Shown: in pieces, positions 12,332-26,243 of the stretch
Layout: the number at the start of each line of letters is the position of its first letter
How positions within the stretch are numbered: the stretch's first letter is position 1
DNA from: Tetranychus cinnabarinus
Lineage: Eukaryota; Arthropoda; Arachnida; Trombidiformes; Tetranychidae
Assembly: GCA_022266195.1 (NCBI GenBank)
Contig: WHVY01000001.1
Location: 18,972,001 to 19,036,000 of the forward strand
Length of the DNA stretch: 64,000 nucleotides
Reading direction: 5' to 3'
The notes under the pieces: generated by a model
The model's input: the letters and a program-made list of their open reading frames with translations, nothing else
Databases searched by the model: none
What the model was told of the DNA's origin: nothing
Program-made: the position numbers and the translations under genes

Positions 12332-15300
12332 GCAATAAATCTTGAACGGCTCAAAAGGATTGACTTTTTTAAACAAATTTCTGTATACTTTATAAAATAC
12401 TGTAACAAAATGGACAGTAATCACAATCAACCAAGAATCATCAAAATCACCATCATCAGTCTTTCATCAACTCATTTTCATCAATTTTTGGTCTACAAGT
12501 TTGGTCAATGACACAGTAAACTTGCCGGTAACAAAATCCTCAAAGTCATCATCATCTTCAAGGTTCCAGGTCGACCTTCCTCATCCTCTGTCATTTGTCA
12601 TCTTTCCTCACTCCTTTCCTCTCCTTTCAATCAACATCAATCATAACTCATTTGATTGTAATACATTGATTGTATACTTTTGTTCATCAAAAGGTATACA
12701 AAAGAAACGCAAAATATACTTACAAAGATCATTTCCAACAATCGTAATTATTTAAAATTGTTTTCATTATTCAATGTCACTCTCGTAATTAATCAAAGGA
12801 TGCAATTTAACTAAACCTTGTATAAAATACAAAACAAACAAAAATGTAATCATTGAACAAATTAAGATGAAGAAAATTCAACAATTAAAACAATTTAGAT
12901 AATATTTTGTTGCAAATTTTGTTCAATTGTATTTCATTGAATTGTCATCACTTTCAAAATACGATTGAAACAAAAGTAAACTTGTAAATTGAAGATTTTT
13001 TTGTAACCACAAAAAAAGACAACAAATGTATTAAACTTGATTTTTATTATCAATAACAATAATTTAAATAATAAAATATGTACATCATTATCATTCTTTG
13101 TTGAATAATTATAGATTTACCTTGGCGAGTTTCAGTTTTTTCATGGAAAGTTGATTCAAGTGATAATTTTTTCCTCATCACATTAATGGAAACATTGACC
13201 TTAAAGATGAAGATAAGATGAATAAATCCATAGTCATGATAATGGAATGAATATTGAAGAGAAATTGAAAAAAGAATAAAATATTTCAGGGAAGAAACGA
13301 TAATCTGAGAAGATGAAATCTAATTGAAAAATATTGACATGCATTTAACCCTTTATACTTGCAAATGCATTTCAAGCTTTATCTGATTTACAAACCCATC
13401 AGTTGAAATAACAACATTTAAGTCAACAATGAACAAAACTTGTTGAAAATTTTGATGAAAGTCCATTGATTTTTTGTTCATTTCTCAATAAATAATGAAT
13501 ACCTTTTGTTGAATACATTGAAATGTTGATTATCATGATAAACATGAATTAAATTGTTAACTGAGCGAAACATACTTTTATCAAAAACAGATTGTTAAAC
13601 AGTCTAAAGAAAAGGTTGTTCATTTTTTGTATTACGATTGTGATATTTTCTGGCTTCTTTATTGTTCGCGTTAAATGATTATATTTAAATCAACGGCTGC
13701 AAGTGATGATCAAACGTGACTAATCAACAGTTAATTCAATTGTAATTGAAGGTTAATTTAATAAACCTTTCAAGCTAAACATTGAGAAACAAAAGGATTC
13801 ATGATCAACTTGTTAATGAGTGTCTTTAAACAACATTAATGCTTGTGATAATATTGGCTAATTGAATATGCTTTTAATTTTTCATGAAATATCAATTGCA
13901 AGGATTGAAGATAACACTGATTAGATGAACTTTGTCATCCATGGAGTTGCCTGTAAAAACTGGACAAGACGGAGACTGGTTCTCACAAAAAAACGAACCC
14001 AAAATGTCATTGGACCAGATTATTTCTTAGATGCTTCTGTGTTATTCAATGAATTTTTCAGGTTTTTTTTTGTTCGCGTAAATCATGCATATCGATGGTG
14101 GAGAAGAAGTTCAGAAAAAAATAATGAAAGTTGTGTCAAAAGGTGACCAGAAGAAGCTGACCATTGTGAAACTAAATCTACTTTTATTAATAAATTGAAA
14201 CTCAATGTTGAATCTGTTGGTTAAGTTGAAGGAATGAAAAATGAGGAATTATGTTTATGAATTTGACTGTTTATCAATCAATTTCAATGTAATATTTGCG
14301 GTCATTTTCCTTCTAAATGATTCTGTTTTATGATGAAAATAGATTAGGACCGGATGTAGAGTTCAACCTTGATTACGATTTTTTGGTTAACACAAAATAT
14401 GATGAAAAAAAGCTGTTGATTCTGAACAAAATTTTGCCTTTTTTTCATTTTATTTCCATCTTTACGTTAACATGTTTTAAGACCGGTTTCATGAAAAATG
14501 ATGAGAGTGATGATGATGATGGTAAAGGAGAGCTTATCATCATTAAGAAGCAAAAAGGAGCCAAATAAATGAGATGAAGCACTGAATTTGAAACGATAAT
14601 CAGATTGATAGTGAAATCAGTTTAATCTCAATTTGTTTTCCATTTTAACCAGTTTATGTTTAACTTTCCCACGAATTTTTCATTCCTCTATTATTATTGA
14701 ATTTTTCAACTAATATCAACAAAAATCAATAATTTGGTTATACGGGCAAATTAAAGGTAATCAAAAACAATTGACATTTAGCTAATTTACCTGACAATTA
14801 AGAGATGAAGCTCAAATGTTTCAAGATGAACATGAATTATCTTGAAAACCTTTAAAATGGTAAACATTAAGATCATTAATCAATAAACTGTTGATTTGAT
14901 TGTTAGTTTTCCTTGTCAACAGTAAATATCAATTTGTTGTGATTGACAATTATTGGTAAATGTTTCAACAGATTTCAACTCTTTAATGGCTTTTGCCCAT
15001 TCTTTAATGATGAATGTTGCCTGATAAAGCACGTTATTTTTGCATGGAAATGTGGACAACTGAGATTTTCATGAATTTCATTTTCAGTTTATAATGCTGA
15101 TGACCTTTCATTGGTTATTCCTGGGTCAATGTTGATGATAACGACTGATGGTGACCGTGACTAACAAGTGACGGTGAAAGTATCCAGAAAACAGGTTCAT
15201 GTTATCTGCTGATTCCCTTAGGAATAAATGATAATACAACAAATGAACAAAGAATTGAAAATTGAAAACAACTTACATTTTTTTTCATTCATCATCAAAG

Positions 15301-18300
15301 GGTTTTTTCATCTTGAGGCAAAAAAGGTTAAAAATTGGTCAAAGAAATGAGAAAAAAGTTGACTTTGGAAAAATTGACAATTTTAAAAGCAACTTTAAAC
15401 TTGAAATCCTCTGAAATTGGAAATCATCTTTACCATGATTTCAATCATGAAGTACAACTTGAAAATCACGGAAGCATCAACAATGAACCTAATAATAGCG
15501 TAAATTGTTCAACAGTAAAAATCATTTTAATATTTGATTGTCGATCAAATGTCTGAAGCTTTGGTTGACCTCAACAGGATTTTCTTGTCCTATTATTGTC
15601 CACATTTGTTTAGGTAATATCAAGGTTTTGGACATTAATGATTATTGTAATTGTTAACAATAAAGTAAACAAAAGTGGCTCATCATTGTGTTATTAATGG
15701 ACAAGCTTTTCAATTTGTTTCATTGTTCATCGAAATGATTAATTTAATTTTAATTCAACCTTGAATCTTTTCTTAATCATTGACCATTTGGGCAATAATT
15801 AAGCATCAAATGTCCATTGAACAAGTTAAACATAAACGTTAAGGTTCAATATTTCAATGTTTTGTTGCTTCTTCATTCAAAAGCTATTAATAACATACTA
15901 ACGATGAAACGTTTATGCCATGAATTATAATCATTTTTAAAGTAATAAAAATCTCAAGTAATTAGAGTTTAATTAACTTAGTTTTACAATTAAATCAAGC
16001 TGACAATAAATCAACAAAAACTAGCTGACAAGAGGTACAGGTTAAACCAGAAGTAAATGAATGAGACTGAATTTTCATAATTTTTTAGATACAATTTTCA
16101 ACCGCAAAGTTGACAAAAGTGCTCTTTGATAAGCGTTTTGTCATTTATTATTAATATTTAGGAAAATTAAGTTGAACAAAATATTGGAAATTTTCATTAC
16201 TCAGATTATTCAGTTTTTGTTTCATGTTGATTGTCACGATTGAATCAGTTGTTGGTAATGATTGTGATGCCAAAGGAGTCGGATCAATAACCTAACATAG
16301 ACTTGGCTGGGAATTAAAATTTTGCGTTTAGACTGGAAAGAGTCACAAGAAAAATCAATCTCATGTTCGAGGTTGTTGTTACCTGGATAATGATGAAAAT
16401 ATTGAAAGGTGAAGATAAGATAGTTCATCTCAACTTTAATCATCATTTAACACTTTTTTTATTTCTTTCATCATGGAAATGAAATGTTAATATTTGCTGA
16501 ATATGATGATAACCCTTCAACATTGAATCAATTTTTATATCGCGTTTCATGCATTCAATCTGCTAATAGCAATTGGATTAACAATTAAAACAATTTGCAT
16601 TTAGAGATTTCGATGAATTTAAATTTTATTGAAGTTATCCTAAATGATCCGAAATCTACTTCACAGAATAAAAATTCTTGAAATTTTGCTAGTTTATAGT
16701 TTGACTGAAATGAACTTTTATTTGAATTCAAATGAGCAGCATTTTTGTATCATTCTATCAAGATGATTTGCCATTGATAATGAAAGTGTCAATCAAGGTT
16801 CAGTGGTTGATTAGTTGATAATAATGATCGTTTAAAGGATAGTTTAAGTTGATTTCAATTAAAGCATAAAAAATCTCATCCATCAGAGTTTTAAAATGAT
16901 TTGTTGAGATTTAAAAGCTATTTAATTAATTTAAATCTTTACTTTATCGATTAGCCTTTTCTTTATGTTACAGGATTAAACCTTTTTTAATGTTCATGGC
17001 AAGTTTAAATTGTAATTAAAGGGTAATAATCACTGGGAATGTCAACATTGAATGAAACAGACACAATTTTAAAGTTGAGCAAAAATAAAATCAAGGCAAT
17101 AACAAGGGATTAAAGGTCTAATTGAGGTTTATCATTAGATTAATCAAAAGATTAATCTGATGAGTCTTATTACAATCCTGAAACATAAGGTATTAACAGC
17201 ATTATCGGTAAAAAATTGGATAAAATAAAACAAACAGAAACTGAGTTTAAATGAAAAGGTGAAAGTTTCAAATGAAAGTGAAAATGATTTCAAGTCAATA
17301 AGAGAGTGAAAATGAAAGCTAAAAAAATGTTATAACTTGATTATTGGGAGTGAATAATTTAACAGATTCATAGGTAAATGACGATAATATGTGAAATAAA
17401 AGAGGCTCAATGAGGGTATAAAAAGGAGCGACTTAAAACATTTCAATTCCTGATCATCATTCTCATCATTTTCATCATTATAGTCATCATCTTCAACCAG
17501 AGAGATCAAGATGTTGGGTGAAGGTTTGAATCGATGAATACGGGTTCAACCCAAAGGTAAATTTAGGTATTTACCAATGACAAGGATAATCAGCATGAGA
17601 TGATGAGGATTAAGGTAAAGAGAAGACACAATTTCAAGGTTATTTTTTGTTCCTCTTTCATAGGTGTGATAACTAATCACCATCATCATGAAACATTGTA
17701 GTAGCGAGTGGAAACATCATTGATATTACATGGGATCAGGTTAACATACAATAATAACAAGACTAGAAATGCCGAATTGCCGGTTTTGAGGTTGTTTATC
17801 TCGCTGCCTTTGTTTTCATCTCTACAAAGGTATAAAGGTAAAATGTTGATCAACTATTATTATTACATATAATGTGAAAATGTTGCGTGAATTGAGAGAG
17901 AGAGAGAGATGAAAAAAAGGAAGAGTCATCATCATCAACAATCATGATAAACGAGACAAGATTTACCTTGTCTAATCAAACAACCCAAAACATCATGAAA
18001 TAAGTAACATTTATCTTTGATTGAAACACACAAAGGTAACCAAGGTCAATGTTTATTACTATTGACCTTCAACTTGTCAATGGACATCGGTTCATCAAAG
18101 AAGCAGCAAACATGGAAACTTGAAATATTGACATTCCCAAAGAAAAGACCAGAACCAATATCTTTTCCCATAGACAAGGTTGTCGGTCAAATTGTCTGGT
18201 TAAATAGGTGTTAATTGCATTTAATTTGCAGATTAACTCAGTAACTCAGTGTGAGTTGATCATTGAAAGTGAATATTGGAAATGAACAAAATATCAAACT

Positions 18301-21300
18301 TGAAGTCTGAGAAAATTTCAATTTACGAAACCTCAACAATTTTAAGATTTACATGATAAATAGGTAAACATTTTTTTTCACTTTTTTCATCATTCTTTAA
18401 ATCTTCTCTTACCTGTGATATTTTATCCTCTATTACAAGTATCTATGTAAAAAATGATGAAGCAAATTGTTATTACTTTTTACCTGAAATCTTGGGTGGT
18501 CTTAAGGTATAACTATTTCACTTGTGAGTGTTTCATTAACAATTCAAAATTATTGTAAAGGTATAAACCTGATCATATGCATCATCATTATCATGATTAT
18601 GGCAAGGTAATACATTAGCTTCAAATGCATTAGTTCATTGTGAATAAGCTTATTGTGTTCATCTACAGTGGTAATGGTCAATGTTAATGATAAAAATATT
18701 TGTAAAGTCCATCATGAAAATTAATCTTTCAATTGAGAATGAAAAGTGAAAAAGTTTCAATATTAGATTTGAACAGATAGAATGAAAAATAGTTTGTTTT
18801 GACAATTTTCATGTCTGTTCAATCATCCAATGGTTAAGGTGTGATTATCATGTTAATTGTTGATAAACGTTAAAGTTGAAACTGGATAATCTCATGGTGA
18901 GTTGATGCCTGTTATTCAATTGTTTCAAGACAAATGGTAATTTTCACTTCTCGGAAGTTCAGTAACAGTCAAGTTATCATCTTCCTCATCAACATCTTCC
19001 TTGAGAAGTAATCTATTCTTGATTATTTGTTTTACTCGTTTCTTTAGCTTTTGTTTTGTCTCGCATTTCTTTGTTTTCCTCATCGTCTTCCTTTCAGTCT
19101 TCATCTTCAGGTAGGAGGTAACTCACAGGTAATAGTAATTAAAACTGAATATGAGTCTTTCAATGGTACAATGGGAAGGAACCTTGAAAAGTTTGGTGTT
19201 TGTGAAAATGTTTACAGAAAAAGACTTTTGGTGAAGTCAGGAGAAAACAAATTTTTGTTTCAATAACTTTTTGTTAAGGTAAAGGTCAGAAGCCTTTTGA
19301 ATGTCCAGACAAATGGTCACACTAGGAATCAGTGAGAATAGCAATGAAAAAATATCAAAATATAAATAAACTTTTGTTTCCATTTTTTGCAAAACCTGAA
19401 TAGAAATGAATCAATTATCATTAAAACTGAATAATTTTCATCAAGAGATTATCTTTTGAAATATCAGCTTAAAATGTTTCAGTTTCTTGGATAATCTCAA
19501 TGTTCATTGTAAGTGTTGGCTTTAATGTTTTCAAGCTGAAAAGATGAACTAAAGATACTAATAAACAAGATAATTATATCAATCCATCATTTAGTGAATC
19601 AAATGATAAAAAATGGAAAGTTGAATCAAGTTTAAAGGACGATTCAATTGGCAATCAAATTACAAATTATCAATGTACTGGACTAATCAATACAATGTAT
19701 CAATTCAAGTTTATATCCTTTTTTGGTTTCAGCCATCATGATCAATGATCATGTACAGTAAAAAATGTCATTTTTGAGTTGATCTTGATCAAAGTGAAAC
19801 AATGAATGAATGACAAACCTTTGGTTATTAATTATCATGATAACAGGAAATGTTTGATGAAAGTCTAAAGGGTTTCAGCTTGTTGATTGCTGGTTAAGAT
19901 TGATGCAATTGTGAAGGTTAATTTGTTTTGATAATACATTAGGTAATGGAAGAGGCTGATGATGATGATTAGAGGATGTAAGAAAAGGTGAGAAAAGGTG
20001 AGGTTAGAAGGAAAAATATTTCAGTTGAAGGTAAACTTGTAAAGGTAATTTTCAAGGTAACAAATGAAAGGTTACCTGAAAACGCAAATAATAGATTTTT
20101 TTTCATCTTCTTCTTTCATGTAATTCGCATTTATTGTAAAGCAAAATGTTTTTCCTCTTTTTTTTGTTCATCATCAAACAGGTAAACAGTAAGCAATGGG
20201 AGATTTGAAGAGTAAATAATAAATGATGAGTTTTAAAGCAAATGCAGCTCAACTGATTCAACCCTTTATCTGTTGTTAGGTAAACTTGAACCTCAACAGG
20301 TAGCCACATGTTGAGCTTCCGATAACGTTCATCAACATGATAACTGATGAATTACAATTTTTAATGGTCAAAGTTGGTAGTCAACTTGTTGTAACCAGAA
20401 ACATTGGAAAACAAACAGAAAGTAAACACAATTTTTCTTAAAAATAATTCAGTTAGGATCATGAAATGTTCTGATAACGGCTACACCATGTTGCAACTGT
20501 TTAACATTTATCTTCTTGCTCATGAATCATGATAATCAGTTGTCTAATTTATTGAGAGTTAATGTTCATCTTTTTCTGGTTATTTTTTGCTCATTATTTT
20601 GATGCTTTTTTCATTCCTGTTCATGTTGTTGGAGTTACTATTATCATTATAATCATTATTATTTATATGAGATTGATTCATCCGATTGCCTGAAGCATAT
20701 TGAACATTTTTTCATCTCATTAAATGGAGGAACAGTTAAGATGAAAAAAAGAGATGAAAATTGGACGAGCAAATCTTGACAAGGTTAATCATGAAAAGGA
20801 AGATGAATTTTGTTTTTGCCTATTCAAATGATTAATGATAACTTTCAGTTTTTTTTTACCTTTTTTCAGTTAACTTTTTTCTAAAATTAATTAATACTTT
20901 TTTCTGAACATTTTTCAACTTTTCAAGTGTTTATTAAAGGTAAGTTAGGATGAGCATCTGTTGGCACACTGCAGGGATTGAAGTTTCAATTAATTGCCAC
21001 AACCAGAGTCAAGTTTATAACCATATAAATGATGTAATGAATAAAAATTCAATGTAATTCAGCTACTTATTTGCACAAAAATATCGCTAATAATGGTTAG
21101 TATTTCAATTTATGATACAAAAAGTTGACATTTTTTTCTGATATAAACTAGCAAAAGTGACAGTAAAATATTGTTAATAACATCAAGTCAATCATAACCA
21201 TTAAAACTGGTCTAAATCAACATTTTTGAAAATTGTGATAAATATCAATATATCATAAAATCCCAATCTGTTTTTCAAAGAGATGCTCAATAGAGTTGAA

Positions 21301-24300
21301 AAATATCAAGACAATTGTTTCAAGTTTAATCAACTTTCTTGGCAAAGTAGTGATCTGATAATTTTGGAACCGAAGAAGCAAATGATTGTGATTCTGATCT
21401 AATTAGTGATTGAGATAATAATTGATTAGGTAAATTATTTGGCTTCAAAATTGATGTAAAGTAAGGATGAAAATTCGGGTCAAAAACTTGAAATAAAATT
21501 CAAAGTGAGATGTCAACTTTAGTCAAAACTGTTACATGAACATTTCTTGTCACAATAATAATGCAAAATAACAAGGTAATACTGATTAATCTTGGTAAGT
21601 TAATTGCTAATCAAGGATTAAAATGTAAGAGTCTTTGGTTAAATGGATGATCAAAAGGTTGCTTTCATTTGGTTAAAGGTAAAAGCTCATTTTTATCGGT
21701 GTTTGGACTTGAAATTTGTTGTGGTCATAATAAACCGGTGAACATAGTTAATGTATTTTTACTCACTTTTTACATTCAACTCAACCCTTCACATAATTAC
21801 ATTAAAAGTAATGATGATTGGGTTGACTCTTGAGTAACTGACTAGGAAAGTTAATCTACCTTTGACCATTTTTAACGGTTATTTTGGGTGAAAATTTTTC
21901 CGAGATTGTCCAGTTTCTCAATTTTTTTACCTTCGCTAATCATTATCCTTGTTTGAGTGTATCATTAACTCTCGGGTTAATGAAAAAAATGTAAAGTATA
22001 ACAAGAAAAGTAAATGAATTGAATCAGTGAAAAGGTAAGGAAGAGAAAAGATGAGATGAAAAAAGAGATTGAAGATAAATTACTTTTATGAGAATTGGTG
22101 AAATGTTGAAAGATTGAAATAGCCTATTGTGATGATCATCATTATCATCATTAACATCATCATTCAGTCATCTGATGGTTTAATTTTGTACACACAAGGA
22201 AATGACCTTAAAGATGAAGAAAAATTATGAAGACAAAAAAAGGTAATCATCAGATGATATTATTAAATGTTTGTTGTTTTGCTTGTTCAATTATTGTTAG
22301 GCCTGATGATGACGATCATGATTGTGAGAGAAGAATGAGTCAAATTTGAGTTTATTCAATGTCAATCATTTGGAATGATAGAGTTATGATATTTCCTGAT
22401 GAAAAAAAGGTAAATCTTTTGATTGGTAAAATAAGAAAGTTTCATAATTCACTGAATCGTTTCAAAGTGAAAAAAGGAAAACTTATTAACATGTTAAAGA
22501 TATCAATTGAACAATTGAAATAAAGATTCAATTTCGTTCTCATCAATGAAATGGTAAACCATGAAATGAGTCAAGTAATTCAATATTTTACAGCCATTAT
22601 CAACTATCATTCACTTGATAACTGTAACTGTTTTTCACTTGATTAACTCCTGATTGATACAAATTATTATTCAACAATTAGCACCAATTGATCAGACAAT
22701 TGATGCTCTTTACATGTTTGATTACAATTAGATGTAGTTGTAAAATGAAAACAATTCAAGCTCTTTGGTTTACTTGTTAAACTCAACTTGTGAGGTATTG
22801 AAAACGATGAAAGTTTAGTTAATTTATGGTCCAAACTCAAATAGTTTAAATGTAAATGTGATTTTAAAGTATGATTTTGGTGATAAACTGTGAATGGAAG
22901 TGATTAACAGATGCGATCAAAGGTTAATCAGAATATCCATTGGATTATCAGATGAATTTGAAGTTAAATGTGTTTACTGAGGCAACTTTTTTCTTCCTAA
23001 CATTTGATTGATTTGATTTGATTTGATTTTAAAGAATTCAGGGAAAATTGAAAATCAAAGTGACAAGATGAAGATTAATTTGTGGCGTAAAATTGATATC
23101 AAAATGAGATCAAAACGAAATGAAATTGGATCAAATTCAAGTCAAATTAATATGATAATAAAGACACTAAATGGTCAAATAAAATTGATAAACTATCAAG
23201 TTAGACAAATTATCTAAATATCAATTGATTAGATCGATGAACTTCAAAACGAGGGGAAAATGTTCAACTCTTGAAATGAAAAAAGGCCATAATTTGATGG
23301 AAAGTCATTTCAATAATCAAGCGGAATGTTGGGTGAAAAAAAGAAACAAGAAACAGTCTTCACTTTCATCATCTTCATCTATTGACATGATAGTTTACAA
23401 GATGGTTAATAGCATCAAGGAGGGTGATAAGGATAGGTTAGTTCATTTGATACTTTCCATGGACATGATAACAGGTACAATTGTGCCAGGCAAGGAGTGG
23501 GCCTTTGTATGGCCTTTGTGCAACAACTGGTAAACAGGTAGAAGTGAAGATGGCGAAGATGAAAGGCAAGAAAAAAAGATTAATGGTTTACAGGAATCAA
23601 ATGAGTTTCAAGATGAAAAAAATGATTCAAGATTAAAGTAGGCAAGTCTAGTATTAAAGATGGAAACAAACAAAAAATGTAAAAATGTTGATAAACAGGT
23701 GGATAAACAAAGGGATAATGAGCCTGAAGAGTAAATCTTTTTGAATCACAAATTGCTGTTAATCAGAGTAAATTTGACTTCAATAGACTTCCATGGAAAT
23801 GAAACAATAATTGGTTCCGTTTTCATGTTAAAGGTTTGCTTTGGTTTTCATTTTTCAACAATTTTTGAGGGGAAAATTTAACTTGACCAATTTTGGCCTT
23901 TTTCGTGCTTTTTCAATCTTGTTGATCAGTTTAAATCAACTTTATCAAAACTAGATTTGCTTTTGATTCACTTTCATTTACCGGCAACAAGACATGTTCA
24001 GTTATGGATTAACTTTTAACACCATAATCTTAATCTTGAAAGGTAAATAGTCACGAAATGTTCATGTCCATTAATTGACTGATTTAATATCAACATTTAG
24101 GAATTAGATTTAATGTATTTTCAGTTGAGAGGGATAACTGATGGTGATGATACTCACGTCTAACAATTGTAGATGAAACCGATTGTATTTGGCTTAATTT
24201 TTAAGGTAATCATCATTACTATCATTATAATTGTCAATGTTGATGATGTTTACAAAAATTGTTAAACTCTTAATCGTATTTTTAACAAAATATTTTTACT

Positions 24301-26243
24301 CATTTATAATGTAATTTGCTATTCAAATGGTTTTTTCAAATCTAAATATCAACAGAAATATCCATTTCTAGAGTAAGTTGGTTATGAAGAGAAATTGGTT
24401 TTTCATTTGAAACTCAATTTTCAATTGTAAATGAATTTTGTGAAATGATTGAAAGTAAAATCATTGACCAATGGTAATCAAAATGCGGAATTCAATGAAT
24501 CTCAAAAGCTCATTATCATGAATACTTGAGCAACGACCAGTTTCAAGAGTTACTTAAATGTAAAACATATTTATAAATGTATGGATGAATTCAGGTGTTG
24601 TGAGGATAATTATCAAAAACAGGTAAAAGTTGTTACTAGAATAATTTAAATTGTAATAACATTAAAAGTTGTTTACAAAGGTCAAGCTATTTATGAACAT
24701 TAAATTTTGTCATTAAGCATGAGAAGATTTAGATGAACATTCAAGAATAATGAGTAAATCAATAGTGAATTGTTCATTTCAATGGAGCAATCAATATTGG
24801 AATAAGGTTTAGATGGAAATTTAAGTTTGATATTTGATTGTAATGATTTGCTCTAACGTTTCATTTGATTGAAAGTATTTCTTGTCAGTTTTTGATGTGA
24901 TTCATCAAATTGTGATTATAACTCTAGGCTATAGTCAAGTTAATGGCAATTGATTTTGTCTTAAAAGGTAAAAACACAATTTAATTTAAAACCTATTTCC
25001 GTCATTATTTGGTTAACTTTTCATTTTTTGTTTTTCCTCAAATTAATTACTCAATCAAATAAAGTGTTTAATATGATTAAGTTTGTAGGAAGGGTTAATT
25101 GAACATTTGAAAGGCCATTGACTGTAATTACAGAATAATTATTAACAGTTGTTTCATAATGAAAGCTTTGAGTATATTTTTGGCTTTAAAATTTATGCAT
25201 AAAGGATGAATTTTGAGGTAAAATTTGGGTTGATTTTGATGGATTAATGAATAATTTGGTATAAAATCAACACACAGTTTGTCACTTTCAATGAAACAGT
25301 TAGGGACTTTCAGTTAATTGGTTAGCTAATTTAGTTGCTTGCTTTTTTTGCTTTCATTCAAGAAATATATCTTTTCATGTTTCTCACATTTTCATTGATG
25401 TTGATGAAGATGAAAAAGATGATGATATGCTTTCAAGCTGATCGGCTGTAAACACCTATGAAAAACATGGGTCCAACTGTGAAGATGAAATTGTAATTTG
25501 AGCAGCAACTTAATTAAATTTACGCACAATTAGTTTGGAGACGGAAGATACAAGGTTAACCAAGGGAAAAGACCAAAAGAGTTAAAAATGGCGAGTTTCA
25601 TCTACAATGGACACTAACAATGATAATGATAATAATAGTAATAAGTTGACAGTAACTATGAGTATTTGACTTTTTTTGCCTCTTCAAAGTAACATCTTAT
25701 TTTGCTGTTGTTGATGGACAGAGAATGTTACCCAAATTGATAACGGGATTTAAATTGTTGTTGCTGTTGTTGGATCATTTAATTTATGTGAGAATAGTGA
25801 TTAGAGAATATTAAGGAATATTTTCTGGGGAAAATTCCCAGAACATTTCTTCCTAACTCTCACAGAATTTTTCTTTTGACTCAGTATAATTTTTAAAAGC
25901 TTGGTTAGTCATTAACACTGACTATTTAAGTGGACAGATTCTGGTATGACCAGAAACGGTGAAACTGAATGATAAAGATGGGAAGATAATTAGTTTACCG
26001 TAAAAACTATGGATTAGTTTGACCTTTTGTTTTTTTTCTGCGCTCTTCATCATGTTCGACGTAATTTAACATAACATTAAAAATATGCTCAATGGGAATC
26101 AATTAATTTGAATGTTAATCAAAGGGGTATTAACCTTGATTATGTCGGACCTTGTCATCTTTTAGATGAAGAAAGTTAAATTTCACTTTCAAATGAGATT
26201 TACGTTTGAGTTGATGTTAAACTTGTTCAAGTAAATATCCTAC
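12332..26243. other. 14 kb AT-rich stretch without a recognised gene
   Basis: I read this stretch on both strands and found no exon with recognisable protein motifs. Open frames are short (at most ~100 codons, for example 23225-23533 on +) and low in complexity. The words AAAGGTAA and TTACCT recur throughout. There is a short TTGAT tandem repeat near 23008-23028, a GA run near 17888-17908, and a TATA-like box at 17417. Part of it may be the 3' UTR of the LRR receptor (left side) or a very long intron of the RAB3GAP1 gene (right side), whose later exons are otherwise missing. Confidence 0.4.
17417..17426 (+). promoter_or_regulatory. TATA-box-like element with no recognised gene downstream
   Basis: TATAAAAAGG lies in a GG-flanked context. 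The next ATG, at 17511, opens a frame of only 8 codons. It may be a promoter of a noncoding transcript or a chance match in AT-rich DNA. Confidence 0.25.

Noticed and set aside
23225..23533. 102-codon frame in the gene-poor stretch
   Set aside because: Low complexity, no domain, no flanking splice sites of quality, no neighbours in phase.
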